Below are positions 17,722-25,892 of a DNA stretch of 64,000 nucleotides, one piece after another. The first letter of the stretch is position 1. Every line of letters starts with the position of its first letter. The stretch comes from Pseudarthrobacter sp. W1I19 (GTDB lineage Bacteria > Actinomycetota > Actinomycetes > Actinomycetales > Micrococcaceae), in the NCBI RefSeq assembly GCF_030817835.1, contig NZ_JAUSZR010000001.1, positions 4,092,001 through 4,156,000 of the forward strand, in the 5' to 3' direction. A program made the position numbers and the translations under genes. The notes beneath the pieces were generated by a model. It saw only the letters and a program-made list of their open reading frames with translations, made no database searches and was not told the DNA's origin.

Positions 17722-19074
17722 ATGATGTCTGTGGACAATGCTGTCGCGGACGTGGCCTCGGCCACGAAAAAGTTCTTCAAGCGCGTGCTGCCCATCATGC
17801 TGGTCATGCTGGTGTGCAACCAGCTGAACCGGTCAAACATCGGCTACGCGCAGGACCACCTCCAGGCTGACGTTGGCATCGGCGCCGCCGCCTATGGTTT
17901 TGGTGCCGGGCTGTTCTTTATCGCCTACGCCATTTTTGAACTTCCCAGCAACGTGATGATGGAGAAGTACGGCGCCAAGGTCTGGCTGGCACGAATCATG
18001 GTCAGCTGGGGCATCGTTTCCTTCCTGATGGCGTTCGTGCAGAACGAAACCATGTTCTACGTCCTGCGCTTCCTGCTCGGCGCTGCTGAAGCCGGGTTCT
18101 TCCCCGCCGTCATCTTCTACTTCGCCCGCTGGGTGCCGGCCGGGCAGCGCGGAAAGGCAACCGCGATCTTCATCGCCGGTTCATCCATCGCCGCGGCCAT
18201 TTCCGGACCCATCGCCGGGATGCTGCTCAGCCTGCACGGCGCGCTGGGCCTGCGCGGCTGGCAGTGGCTGTTCGGCTTCGAAGGCGCCCTGTCAGTAGTT
18301 GTGGGCATCACGGTGTTCTTCCTCCTGGACGCCAAAATCAGCGATGCCAAGTGGCTCACCGCCACCGAAAAGGACGCCCTGTCCCACGCCATCGCCGCTG
18401 AGGACGCCCAGCACACCACTGCCGGCGGCGGAAAGATCAACCGCTGGAAGATGCTCCTGAACCCGCAGATCCTGCTGCTCTGTGGCATCTACTTCTCGGT
18501 GCAGCTTTCCATCTACGCCAACACGTTCTGGCTCCCCAGCATTATCAAGCAGATCCCCGGCACCACAGACCTCACTGTCGGCTTCCTGTCTTCGATTCCG
18601 TGGATCTGCGCGGTGTTCGCCATGTACTTCGCCGCCAAGTGGCAGGACAAGGCCAAGTCCAAGCGCCCCCTGCTGGTGGCCGCACTCCTGGTCGCCGCTA
18701 TCGGCACGTTCGCAGCCGCCGTCGCCTCCCCTGTGATGGCGCTGGTGTTCCTGGCCGTCGCCGCCATGGGCTTCAAGAGCGCTTCGCCGCTGTTCTGGAC
18801 CATCCCGCAGTCCGGGCTGCATCCGCTGGTACTGGCTCCGGCCATCGCCATCATCAACTCGCTGGGTAACCTGGGCGGTTTCGCGGCGCCGTTCGGGTTC
18901 GGCATCATCAAGGAGCAGACCGGAAGCGTTATCCCCGGCCTGTTCGCCCTGGCCGCCGCGTCCACTATCGCCGCCGGCCTGGTGTATTTCCTGAAGGAAC
19001 GCCGCAGCGAAACGGAGCCGGCCGCCGAGGCCGGGGACCGCAGCGTGAAGTCGGCGGTCCCTAGCCGGGCGTAG
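17722..19074 (+). CDS. MFS transporter, anion:cation symporter (GudP-like)
   Basis: A 450-residue, 12-helix major facilitator of the ACS family. VLPIMLVMLVCNQLNRSNIGYAQDHLQAD is the family-typical first helix and loop, and the MFS signature is seen as RFLLGAAEAGFFPAVIFY. ACS members import hexuronates, aldarates and related acids with H+. Position directly after gudD makes D-glucarate or galactarate the likely substrate. ATG 17722 (or 17725) has AAAGGAAA upstream. It ends next to a long inverted repeat that separates it from the convergent ketosynthase gene. It may be a second route of uptake beside tctCBA. Confidence 0.9.
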   Translation: MMSVDNAVADVASATKKFFKRVLPIMLVMLVCNQLNRSNIGYAQDHLQADVGIGAAAYGFGAGLFFIAYAIFELPSNVMMEKYGAKVWLARIMVSWGIVSFLMAFVQNETMFYVLRFLLGAAEAGFFPAVIFYFARWVPAGQRGKATAIFIAGSSIAAAISGPIAGMLLSLHGALGLRGWQWLFGFEGALSVVVGITVFFLLDAKISDAKWLTATEKDALSHAIAAEDAQHTTAGGGKINRWKMLLNPQILLLCGIYFSVQLSIYANTFWLPSIIKQIPGTTDLTVGFLSSIPWICAVFAMYFAAKWQDKAKSKRPLLVAALLVAAIGTFAAAVASPVMALVFLAVAAMGFKSASPLFWTIPQSGLHPLVLAPAIAIINSLGNLGGFAAPFGFGIIKEQTGSVIPGLFALAAASTIAAGLVYFLKERRSETEPAAEAGDRSVKSAVPSRA

Positions 19075-19094
19075 GTGAGCGATTGCGCCTCAAT

Positions 19095-19150
19095 CGCCGG
19101 AACGGTGCCGGGAGGCTGTAGCGTTCAGGCGTCACCGCACCGTTCCGGCG
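19095..19150. terminator. Bidirectional terminator-like inverted repeat
   Basis: CGCCGGAACGGTGC (19095-19108) and GCACCGTTCCGGCG (19137-19150) are perfect 14-bp inverted arms around a 28-base loop. The repeat sits between the convergent MFS and ketosynthase genes. Confidence 0.62.
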
Positions 19151-19182
19151 TCCCGGGCAGAAACCGGCCCCGGCGATTGCGG

Positions 19183-20427
19183 CTACGAGCCCGTGATCAC
19201 CAGGGCAACGCTGTGCCCGCCGAAACCGAAGGCGTTCACCAGCCCGGCGGAGGGAGTACCCGGCTGGAGATGGCGGACGTCTTCGGTGACGACGTTCAGC
19301 TCCACCTCGGGGTCCAATGCCTCCACGTTGAGGGTCCCCGGCAGCATTCCGGTCCGCAGGGCCTCCACCACCACAACGGCAGCCAGGGCTCCGGCGCCGC
19401 CCAGCAGATGGCCCGTATGCCCCTTGGTGGAGGTCACCGGGATGCCGGCACCGAAAATCGCGTTGATGGCCTGGCCCTCGAGCCGGTCGCCCACCGGGGT
19501 GGACGTGGCATGGGCGTGCACAAAACCGATGTCTTCCGCTTGCAGCCCGGCGGATTCGAGTGCCTTCTGCATCACGCGCCGCTGCATGGCAGGATCGGCG
19601 GCCACAATGTCGTTTGCGTCGGAGGTCACCGCTCCCCCGGCCACTGCCCCCAGCACCGCTGCCCCGCGGGCTCGGGCGTGAGCTTCGCTCTCGAGTACCA
19701 CCACGCCGGCCCCCTCCGCGAGCACAAAGCCGTCCCGGCCGCCGTCGAACGGCCGGGACGCGCGCTGCGGATCATCATTGCGGGTGGACAGCGCCCGGAT
19801 CTGCGAGAAGCCGGTGACCACAAGGTCGTTCACGGAGGCGTCCACGCCGCCTGCTATCACGACGTCGGCAGCACCGGAGCGGATCATCTCGGCTGCCTGG
19901 ACAATCGCCTCAGCCCCGGAGGCGCAGGCGCTGACGGGAGTCCGCGCGCCGCCGCGGGCGCCGAGATCGATGGACACCCAGGCGGCCGGGCCGTTCAGCA
20001 TCAGGCGGGTGAGGGTGTGCGGGGAAACCTTGCGCGGGCCTGATGCCGCGAGCGTCCGGTCCTGTTCCAGGGTGGAGCCCAGCCCGCCGTAAGCCGAGCC
20101 GATCACCACGGCAAATCGCTCCGGGTCAACATCGGGGGCGCCGGCCTGCTTCCAGGCTTCCCGGGCCGCGATCAGTGCCAGCTGGCCGCACCGGTCCATG
20201 CGCTTCATCTCGCGGGTGCTCAGGTGTTCATTGAGGTCCGCAGTGACCTGGCCGGCCATTTTCACCGGCAGCTGTTCCGCCCACTCGGCTTCGAGCGGCG
20301 CAATCCCGGACTTGCCCGCCACCAGCGCGGCCCAGGTTTCAGGCACTGATGCGCCGAGCGGGTTGATGGTGCCGACGCCGGTGACCAGCGCGCGCGGTTG
20401 GGTTGCGCTGGATTGAAGTGCGTTCAC
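19183..20427 (-). CDS. Beta-ketoacyl-[acyl-carrier-protein] synthase, FabF-like
   Basis: A 414-residue thiolase-fold condensing enzyme. The Cys-His-His triad is complete: C168 in VSACASGAE, H306 in HAHATSTPVGD and H340 in KGHTGHLLGGAG. FabF elongates fatty-acid chains by condensing acyl-enzyme with malonyl-ACP. No acyl carrier protein, malonyl transferase or ketoreductase gene is nearby, so this is a stand-alone member. It begins with GTG five bases after the prfC stop, and the 14 bases before its start nearly repeat those before prfC. Whether it serves bulk fatty-acid synthesis or a specialised lipid is not deducible. Confidence 0.92.
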   Translation of the reverse strand: MNALQSSATQPRALVTGVGTINPLGASVPETWAALVAGKSGIAPLEAEWAEQLPVKMAGQVTADLNEHLSTREMKRMDRCGQLALIAAREAWKQAGAPDVDPERFAVVIGSAYGGLGSTLEQDRTLAASGPRKVSPHTLTRLMLNGPAAWVSIDLGARGGARTPVSACASGAEAIVQAAEMIRSGAADVVIAGGVDASVNDLVVTGFSQIRALSTRNDDPQRASRPFDGGRDGFVLAEGAGVVVLESEAHARARGAAVLGAVAGGAVTSDANDIVAADPAMQRRVMQKALESAGLQAEDIGFVHAHATSTPVGDRLEGQAINAIFGAGIPVTSTKGHTGHLLGGAGALAAVVVVEALRTGMLPGTLNVEALDPEVELNVVTEDVRHLQPGTPSAGLVNAFGFGGHSVALVITGS

Positions 20428-20432
20428 GGTGC

Positions 20433-22046
20433 CTACTTTGCCGGGTTGTGGGTACCGATGGGCACCAGGGTGAGGTCGGGATGGTTCTTTTCGATGCGGC
20501 GCAGCGCCCAGACGTCGTTGAACAATGCGAGGTACTTGCCGTCGGACCGCAACAGCACCTCGGCGCCCGGCACGTTGGCCAGCGCCGGCATGGCATCCGC
20601 CGTTGAAATCCTCGCCAGCGAGTAGGGCAGGCGTTCCAGCCGCATGGGCGCACTGAAGTCGTGCGCCATCCGGTCCTCCACCACCTCGAACTGCATGGGG
20701 CCGACGGCGGCGAGCACCGGTGCCTGGTCGCCGCGGAGGTCGGAGCGGAGCAGCTGGATAACGCCTTCGTGTTCGAGCTGTTCGATGCCGCGGCGGAACT
20801 GCTTGAATTTGCTGGGGTCCTTGGAGCGTGCCACCTGGAAGTGCTCCGGGGCAAAGAGCGGGATGGCGGGGTATTCCACGGGTTCGTCAAGGAACAGGCT
20901 GTCGCCCACGCGCAAGGATGATGCGTTGACCAGGCCCACCACGTCCCCGGGATAGGCCTCGTCAATGACCTCGCGTTCGCGGCCGAACACCTGCTGGGCG
21001 TACTTGGTGGCGAAGGACTTACCGGTGCGGGTCTGCGTGACCACCATGCCCCGCTCGAAGACGCCGGAGCACACGCGGATGAAGGCCACATGGTCGCGGT
21101 GGGCCTTGTTCATGCCGGCCTGGACCTTGAAGACGAAGCCGGAGAACGGAGACTCAACCGGCCGTGGATTTCCCTCTATGTCCGGCCGGGCAGCCGCCGG
21201 CGGAGCGAAGTCCACCAGCGCGTCCAGCAGCTCCTTGACGCCGAAGTTGAGCGCGGCGGAGCTGAACAGGATAGGGGTGGCCTTGCCGGCGTGGAAGGCT
21301 TCGACGTCGAACTCAAGGTTGGATTCGATGACCAGGCCGGCCTCGTCCACCGCGTCGGACCAGTTGCTGCCCTGGGTTTCAGCTGCCTCTTCCGGGGTGA
21401 AGTATTCGGTGATGGCGATCTGGGCGCCGGCGTTGTTGCGTTTGAACTGGGCGAAACGGTCATTGCGCAGGTCCCAGACGCCACGGAAATCGCCGGAGAT
21501 GCCCACGGCCCAGGTCAGCGGCATCGGCTGCAGGCCGGTGCGTTCGGTGATTTCATCCATGAGCGCCAGCGCATCCAGGCCCGGCCGGTCCCACTTGTTG
21601 ATCACGGTGATGATGGGCAGGTTTCGCTGTTTGCAGACTTCGAACAGCTTCATGGTCTGCGTTTCCAGGCCCTTGGCGGCGTCCACCAGCATCACAGCGC
21701 AGTCGACGGCGGCCAGCACGCGGTAGGTGTCCTCTGAGAAGTCCGCGTGGCCAGGGGTGTCCAGCAGGTTGATGACGGTGTCCCGGTAGGAGAACTGCAG
21801 CGCCGCGGAGCTGATGGAGATGCCCCGGTCCTTTTCCATCTGCATCCAGTCCGAGACGGTTTCCTTGCGGTTGGCCTTGCCGCTGGAGGCGCCTGCTGTG
21901 CCAATCACCTTCGCGTGCAGGGCCAGCGCTTCGGTCAGCGTCGACTTGCCGGCGTCGGGGTGGGAAATGACAGCAAAGGTCCTGCGACGGCCCGCCTCTT
22001 TGTGAATCTCCGAGATCCGGGCGGGGGTGAGGACATCTTGGGACAC
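20433..22046 (-). CDS. prfC: Peptide chain release factor 3
   Basis: A 537-residue translational GTPase. G1 is SHPDAGKST (28-36), the switch region contains DWMQMEKDRGISISSA, and NLLDTPGHADFSEDTYR holds G3. G4 is INKWDRP. An EF-G-like domain II follows and the RF3-specific C-terminal domain ends at HNPAK. RF3 recycles RF1 and RF2 after peptide release. I chose GTG 22046 because it gives the normal family length; upstream in-frame starts add a low-complexity Arg/Pro stretch. The ribosome-binding site is weak. It forms a two-gene unit with the ketosynthase. Confidence 0.95.
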   Translation of the reverse strand: MSQDVLTPARISEIHKEAGRRRTFAVISHPDAGKSTLTEALALHAKVIGTAGASSGKANRKETVSDWMQMEKDRGISISSAALQFSYRDTVINLLDTPGHADFSEDTYRVLAAVDCAVMLVDAAKGLETQTMKLFEVCKQRNLPIITVINKWDRPGLDALALMDEITERTGLQPMPLTWAVGISGDFRGVWDLRNDRFAQFKRNNAGAQIAITEYFTPEEAAETQGSNWSDAVDEAGLVIESNLEFDVEAFHAGKATPILFSSAALNFGVKELLDALVDFAPPAAARPDIEGNPRPVESPFSGFVFKVQAGMNKAHRDHVAFIRVCSGVFERGMVVTQTRTGKSFATKYAQQVFGREREVIDEAYPGDVVGLVNASSLRVGDSLFLDEPVEYPAIPLFAPEHFQVARSKDPSKFKQFRRGIEQLEHEGVIQLLRSDLRGDQAPVLAAVGPMQFEVVEDRMAHDFSAPMRLERLPYSLARISTADAMPALANVPGAEVLLRSDGKYLALFNDVWALRRIEKNHPDLTLVPIGTHNPAK

Positions 22047-22224
22047 GGTGCTACTTTCGCTGCGGGTGGGACTGCCCGGGCGCTTTTCGGACACTGTGCG
22101 CCGGGGCGCTGCGGCCCGGGCCGGGAAACGGACTGGCGGAAAGCCAAGTTCCAGTTTATCGCAGCGCGGCAAATCGCCGGGGGTCCGCTTAACGCCGCGG
22201 AAACCAGTGGTTCAAAGCCTCGAA

Positions 22225-22314
22225 ATGAGTGCCCGCTACCGTGACCGCATGATGACTCCCAGCGACGCCTCCATGTCCCTCCGCACCGCCATATCCCGCT
22301 GGGAAAGGAACTGA
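22225..22314 (+). CDS. Possible 29-residue small ORF
   Basis: MSARYRDRMMTPSDASMSLR followed by TAISRWERN. It lies in the spacer upstream of prfC on the opposite strand, six bases before a second small reading frame. There is no clear ribosome-binding site and no recognised family. It is kept only because it would form a tiny two-gene unit with the 76-codon frame. Confidence 0.22.
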   Translation: MSARYRDRMMTPSDASMSLRTAISRWERN

Positions 22315-22320
22315 TCAGTT

Positions 22321-22551
22321 ATGCACGGTGTCTCTTTCCCGGGCAACCTCTTTTTTGATCCCCTTGCCTCAGGGCTGGTGGCGCCCGCCCCATCTGCGCA
22401 TAGCCGCGGCAATGAGTCGGAAGATGGTGCAGCCGCGCCGCCACGTCGGCGTGGAACGGAGACGGCCGCCGAGCAAAAAGCACTTCGCGCCGCATCCCTG
22501 GTTAAAGTCAGCAGGGAGCTGGAGCGGATGGTGCGGGAGCGGGCGCGCTAA
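22321..22551 (+). CDS. Small hypothetical protein (76 aa)
   Basis: Starts at ATG 22321 with GGAAAGGAAC nine bases upstream. The first half is Pro/Ala-rich with a hydrophobic N-terminus (VSFPGNLFFDPLASGLVAPAP). The second half is charged and predicted helical (AAEQKALRAASLVKVSRELE, then RMVRERAR). No family is recognised. The neighbour upstream on the other strand is prfC, and a hairpin region separates it from the pentapeptide gene downstream. Codon use is only moderately like that of real genes here, so this remains tentative. Confidence 0.42.
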   Translation: MHGVSFPGNLFFDPLASGLVAPAPSAHSRGNESEDGAAAPPRRRGTETAAEQKALRAASLVKVSRELERMVRERAR

Positions 22552-22728
22552 CGCTTCGCCGCGGTATTCTTGACCCCAGTGACACTTCATTTTTCTCTGT
22601 GACCCAGAGCCCTAACAGCGGTTTCGGCCTGCTCCTCCTCGAAGGAGCGGTGATTGTGTGCGCCCGCCCGGGGAACTCCAGTTCCCCCAAAGACCGGCCA
22701 CATCGAATCCCTACGCCTGGAAGATCAC

Positions 22729-23613
22729 ATGCCCAAACCTTCATCGCATTACCCCCAAACCCCCTATAAGACGCCGTCTTCGGCCGCCCCTGACCGGCAA
22801 GCGCTCCATCCTGACTGCGCCAACTGTTTTGCCCTTTGCTGTACGGCCTTCGGGTTCACCAGGTCTGCCGACTTTGCCGTCGACAAAGCGGCAGGAACCC
22901 CGTGCACCAACCTCGCCGCAGACTTTTCCTGCACCATCCACCACAGCCTGCGGGCCCGGGGGTTCAAAGGCTGCACGGTGTTTGACTGCTTTGGTGCAGG
23001 TCAGCGGGTGTCGCAGGATCTCTTCGGCGGAGAAAGCTGGCTGGAGCGGCCGGTCACCAAGGGGAAAATGTTTTCAGCCTTCAAAGCTGCCAGGCAACTG
23101 CACGAGATGCTCTGGTACCTGGCGGAGGCACAGGTGCGTACCTTTGATCCGGAGGCCTCGCGCCGTGCGGCAATCCTCCGCAGCATTATCGAAAAGGCGG
23201 TCGGCGGCGATCCGGACGGGCTGTTGTCATTGGACGTCCAGGAGCTGCACGCCGAAGTAAGGTCGCTGCTGATAACCGTCAGTGAAGAAGTCCGCGCGTC
23301 CTACTTCGCCGCCGAGGATGACCACCTGGGCCCGGATCTTAGGCCCGGGGCAGATCTTATCGGCAAGGACTTGCGGTCCCGCCGGTTGTGCGGGGCGGAC
23401 CTCAGGGGCAGCTACCTCATTGCAGCGGACCTTCGCGGCAGTGATCTGACCGCCGTGGACCTGCTGGGCGCGGACCTCAGAAACGCCAGGCTTGAGGGCG
23501 CCGACCTGTCACGGGCCCTGTTCCTGACCCAACCGCAAATCAATGCTGCACAGGGGAATATCCGGACGCTTTTGCCCCCTGATGTTGCCAGCCCTTCACA
23601 CTGGGGCCCCTAG
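22729..23613 (+). CDS. Cysteine-rich pentapeptide-repeat protein
   Basis: A 294-residue protein with two visible parts. Residues 30-87 hold eight cysteines (30, 33, 37, 38, 59, 68, 82, 87). The first four form C-x2-C-x3-CC, close to the CxxCxxCC metal-binding pattern of the UPF0153/YkgJ group. Residues about 204-268 are A(D/N)LXX pentapeptide repeats (GADLRGSYL, AADLRGSDL, GADLRNARL, GADLSRAL), which fold as a right-handed beta helix. ATG 22729 has GGAAG upstream; earlier starts add unrelated sequence. Related proteins are sometimes annotated as drug-resistance proteins, but nothing here proves that. No membrane segment is seen. Confidence 0.8.
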   Translation: MPKPSSHYPQTPYKTPSSAAPDRQALHPDCANCFALCCTAFGFTRSADFAVDKAAGTPCTNLAADFSCTIHHSLRARGFKGCTVFDCFGAGQRVSQDLFGGESWLERPVTKGKMFSAFKAARQLHEMLWYLAEAQVRTFDPEASRRAAILRSIIEKAVGGDPDGLLSLDVQELHAEVRSLLITVSEEVRASYFAAEDDHLGPDLRPGADLIGKDLRSRRLCGADLRGSYLIAADLRGSDLTAVDLLGADLRNARLEGADLSRALFLTQPQINAAQGNIRTLLPPDVASPSHWGP

Positions 23614-23874
23614 AAGGACCGTCCTTGCAGGGGGCCGGGAGGCGTTTACCCATCCGCGAAATGCCCACCCGGCCGCCCGCCGTCGAACCCATTTTCTGCC
23701 TGTTGGCACCGCCCCCTAACGGGGCACTTTAGGGCTTGCCCGTGCGGAAGTTGCCGGTTCTTACCCCTATCATTGAGCTTGCGGGAGAATGAGCATTTTT
23801 TGATCCTGCCGGCGGAGCATCAAACCGGCATTCCTGCGGGCGTCCGGCCCGCACCTTTGAAGGGACACACTTAA

Positions 23875-24951
23875 ATGGCGCGGAGCCCCGAAGAATCTCT
23901 CAGGGCAACCCTGGCCAGAGTGGCACCCGGAACTCCCCTCCGCGACGGGCTGGAGCGGATCCTGCGGGGCCGGACCGGTGCGTTGATCGTGCTGGGCATG
24001 GACAGGACCATCGAATCCATCTGCTCCGGCGGCTTCGACATTGGCATCGACTTCTCCCCCACCCGGCTCCGTGAGCTTGCCAAGATGGATGGCGCCATCA
24101 TCTGCGACAAAGACGCCGGCAACATCCTCCGCGCGGCCGTCCAGCTCGTCCCCGATTCCAGCATCGAAACCCAGGAGTCCGGTACCCGCCACCGAACTGC
24201 CGAACGCGTGGCAATCCAGACGGGCGTGCCCGTTATCTCGGTCAGCCAGTCCATGCAGATCATCGCCCTGTACGTGAACGGCCTGCGGCACGTCCTGGAG
24301 GGATCTGAAAAGGTCCTGGCCCGCGCCAACCAGGCCCTCGCCACCCTTGAGCGCTACCGCTCCCGCCTGGACCAGGTCACCAGTTCGCTGTCCGCACTGG
24401 AGATCGAAGCGATGGTCACGGTCCGGGATGTCGCCGTCACCCTCCAGCGCCAGGAAATGGTCCGCCGCATCTCGGAGGAAATTTCACAGTACGTCCTGGA
24501 ACTTGGCGAGGACGGCCGGCTCCTGTCGCTCCAGCTCGATGAGCTCACGGTGGGCCGCGGCCCCGGAAGCGATGTGATCATCCGCGATTACGCCAGCCCC
24601 ACCGCCTCTGCCGATGACATCGAAAAAGCGGTCAACGAACTGGTGAACCTGGGTCCCACGGAGCTGATCGACCTGGGCAAGATCTCAAGCATCGTGGGGT
24701 TTGCCGGCGGCGAAGCGAACCTGGACGCCGTGGTGCAACCTCGGGGCTACCGCCTGCTTTCGGGTCTCAAAGCGGTTCCGAAAGCCGTTGCGGACCGCTT
24801 GGTGGACCACTTCGGCGGCCTGCAGTTCCTCATGGCCGCCACCATCGACGATCTGATGACGGTGGACGGCATCGGGGACCAGCGCGCCCGGACTGTACGC
24901 GAAGGCCTCAGCCGGATGGCGGAAGCAAGCCTGCTGGACCGTTTCCTCTAA
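23875..24951 (+). CDS. disA: Diadenylate cyclase / DNA integrity scanning protein DisA
   Basis: A 358-residue DisA. The N-terminal DAC domain carries the DGA motif (KMDGAIICDKDAGNILRAAVQL) and the RHR motif (SGTRHRTAERVA), which bind ATP and catalyse c-di-AMP formation. A helical linker follows (ARANQALATLERYRSRLDQV), then a C-terminal helix-hairpin-helix DNA-binding domain (FGGLQFLMAATIDDLMTVDG). DisA forms octamers that scan DNA and make c-di-AMP until they meet branched structures. RadA represses DisA in other bacteria; the two genes are separated by 16 kb here. The ATG has GAAGGGAC upstream. A hairpin repeat follows ten bases after the stop. Confidence 0.96.
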   Translation: MARSPEESLRATLARVAPGTPLRDGLERILRGRTGALIVLGMDRTIESICSGGFDIGIDFSPTRLRELAKMDGAIICDKDAGNILRAAVQLVPDSSIETQESGTRHRTAERVAIQTGVPVISVSQSMQIIALYVNGLRHVLEGSEKVLARANQALATLERYRSRLDQVTSSLSALEIEAMVTVRDVAVTLQRQEMVRRISEEISQYVLELGEDGRLLSLQLDELTVGRGPGSDVIIRDYASPTASADDIEKAVNELVNLGPTELIDLGKISSIVGFAGGEANLDAVVQPRGYRLLSGLKAVPKAVADRLVDHFGGLQFLMAATIDDLMTVDGIGDQRARTVREGLSRMAEASLLDRFL

Positions 24952-24960
24952 ATCCATCGA

Positions 24961-25010
24961 CTGCCGGGTAACTGCCGTTTTGAGCGGCCAAAAGCGCAGT
25001 AACGGAGCAG
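24961..25010. repeat. Intergenic stem-loop repeat (copy 1)
   Basis: An imperfect palindrome: CTGC...ACTGC..TTTTG at the left pairs with CAAAA..GCAGT...GCAG at the right. It resembles the element at 42079-42124 in having AACTGC/GCAGT arms and T4/A4 inner arms around a GCGG-type loop. It may terminate disA and the convergent gene. Confidence 0.5.
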
Positions 25011-25028
25011 TTTTGCGAAAGAAATCCG

Positions 25029-25715
25029 TCAGTTCAGCTGGAAAACAGCCTTAGGGCTGGCTTTCGAGCCCAGCTTCGCCGTGAAGATGTAATACGCGCC
25101 GCCGCCTCCGGGCTTGGACTCCACGGGCTGGCAACCTTCGACGGAGCGGTTGCGGGACCAGGGGAAGTTGGCGGTTTCGCTGGCCCCCGGTGCAATGGTC
25201 TTCACCAGGTCCTCGCTCTTCGCCTGGCAGTCCCTGGACGAGAAAATCCGGTCGGCGCCGCTGGTCACCAGGAATTCCATCTGTGAGGTTCCGATATTCA
25301 CCTCGCACGGCACGGTGCCGCCGTTCGTCACCTTGAGCGTCAGCATCGGGTTTTCCCCGGGGCCGTAGGCGGCTTTGTCCGTCGACGCCGAGACGGTCAC
25401 CAGGTTCTGGTTGCAGGTCGGGGTGGGTGAGGGCGTGGCGGTGGGTGCCGGAGCAGAGGCCGACGGCGACGCCTGGCCGGAGGGGTCAGTGGACGCGGAT
25501 GCGCCGGCGCCCGGGTCGGTTGATGATGCCTGTTCCGACCCGCCGCTGAAGGCGCCGGCGAGGGAGAATCCGCCCACCACCAGTGCGATCACCAGCAGCA
25601 AGGCCGCACCCAGGAACAGCCGGCGCCGGCGGTACACGGCAGGGCTCGGCTTGCGGACCATGCTGGATCCGGATGCCGTTGTCCTGCCACGTGATGAATT
25701 GCCTTGCCCGCCCAT
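25029..25715 (-). CDS. Membrane-anchored or secreted protein of unknown function
   Basis: A 228-residue protein. A basic cytoplasmic N-terminus (KPSPAVYRRRR) precedes one membrane segment (LFLGAALLLVIALVVGGFSLAGAF, residues about 34-57), then a Ser/Pro/Ala/Thr-rich linker (about 60-100) and an outer beta-rich domain with three cysteines (VTVSASTDKAAYGPGENPML, PCEVNIG, GCQPVES). This looks like an Ig-like extracellular domain tethered to the membrane. AGGAGG touches the ATG at 25715 directly, so translation may instead begin at the Met 18 codons later. No named family is certain. It is divergent from the glycosylase gene. Confidence 0.75.
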   Translation of the reverse strand: MGGQGNSSRGRTTASGSSMVRKPSPAVYRRRRLFLGAALLLVIALVVGGFSLAGAFSGGSEQASSTDPGAGASASTDPSGQASPSASAPAPTATPSPTPTCNQNLVTVSASTDKAAYGPGENPMLTLKVTNGGTVPCEVNIGTSQMEFLVTSGADRIFSSRDCQAKSEDLVKTIAPGASETANFPWSRNRSVEGCQPVESKPGGGGAYYIFTAKLGSKASPKAVFQLN

Positions 25716-25892
25716 CCTCCTAGGCTAGAGAACGGCCGCCGCTCTGCCCTGCCACCACGCCGCCGGCAGGGCCATCGCTCTGGTCACATCCAGCCAGGCG
25801 GCAGGGCCATATCCCGTTTCGGGCTCCGGAAACTGATCCATTACAGTGTTGGGATCGATACTGAAGCCTTAACCACCGCCGCGCCTGCCCGT

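Noticed and set aside
23614..23874. Possible c-di-AMP riboswitch upstream of disA
   Set aside because: Several small GC hairpins are present but I could not identify the conserved ydaO core.
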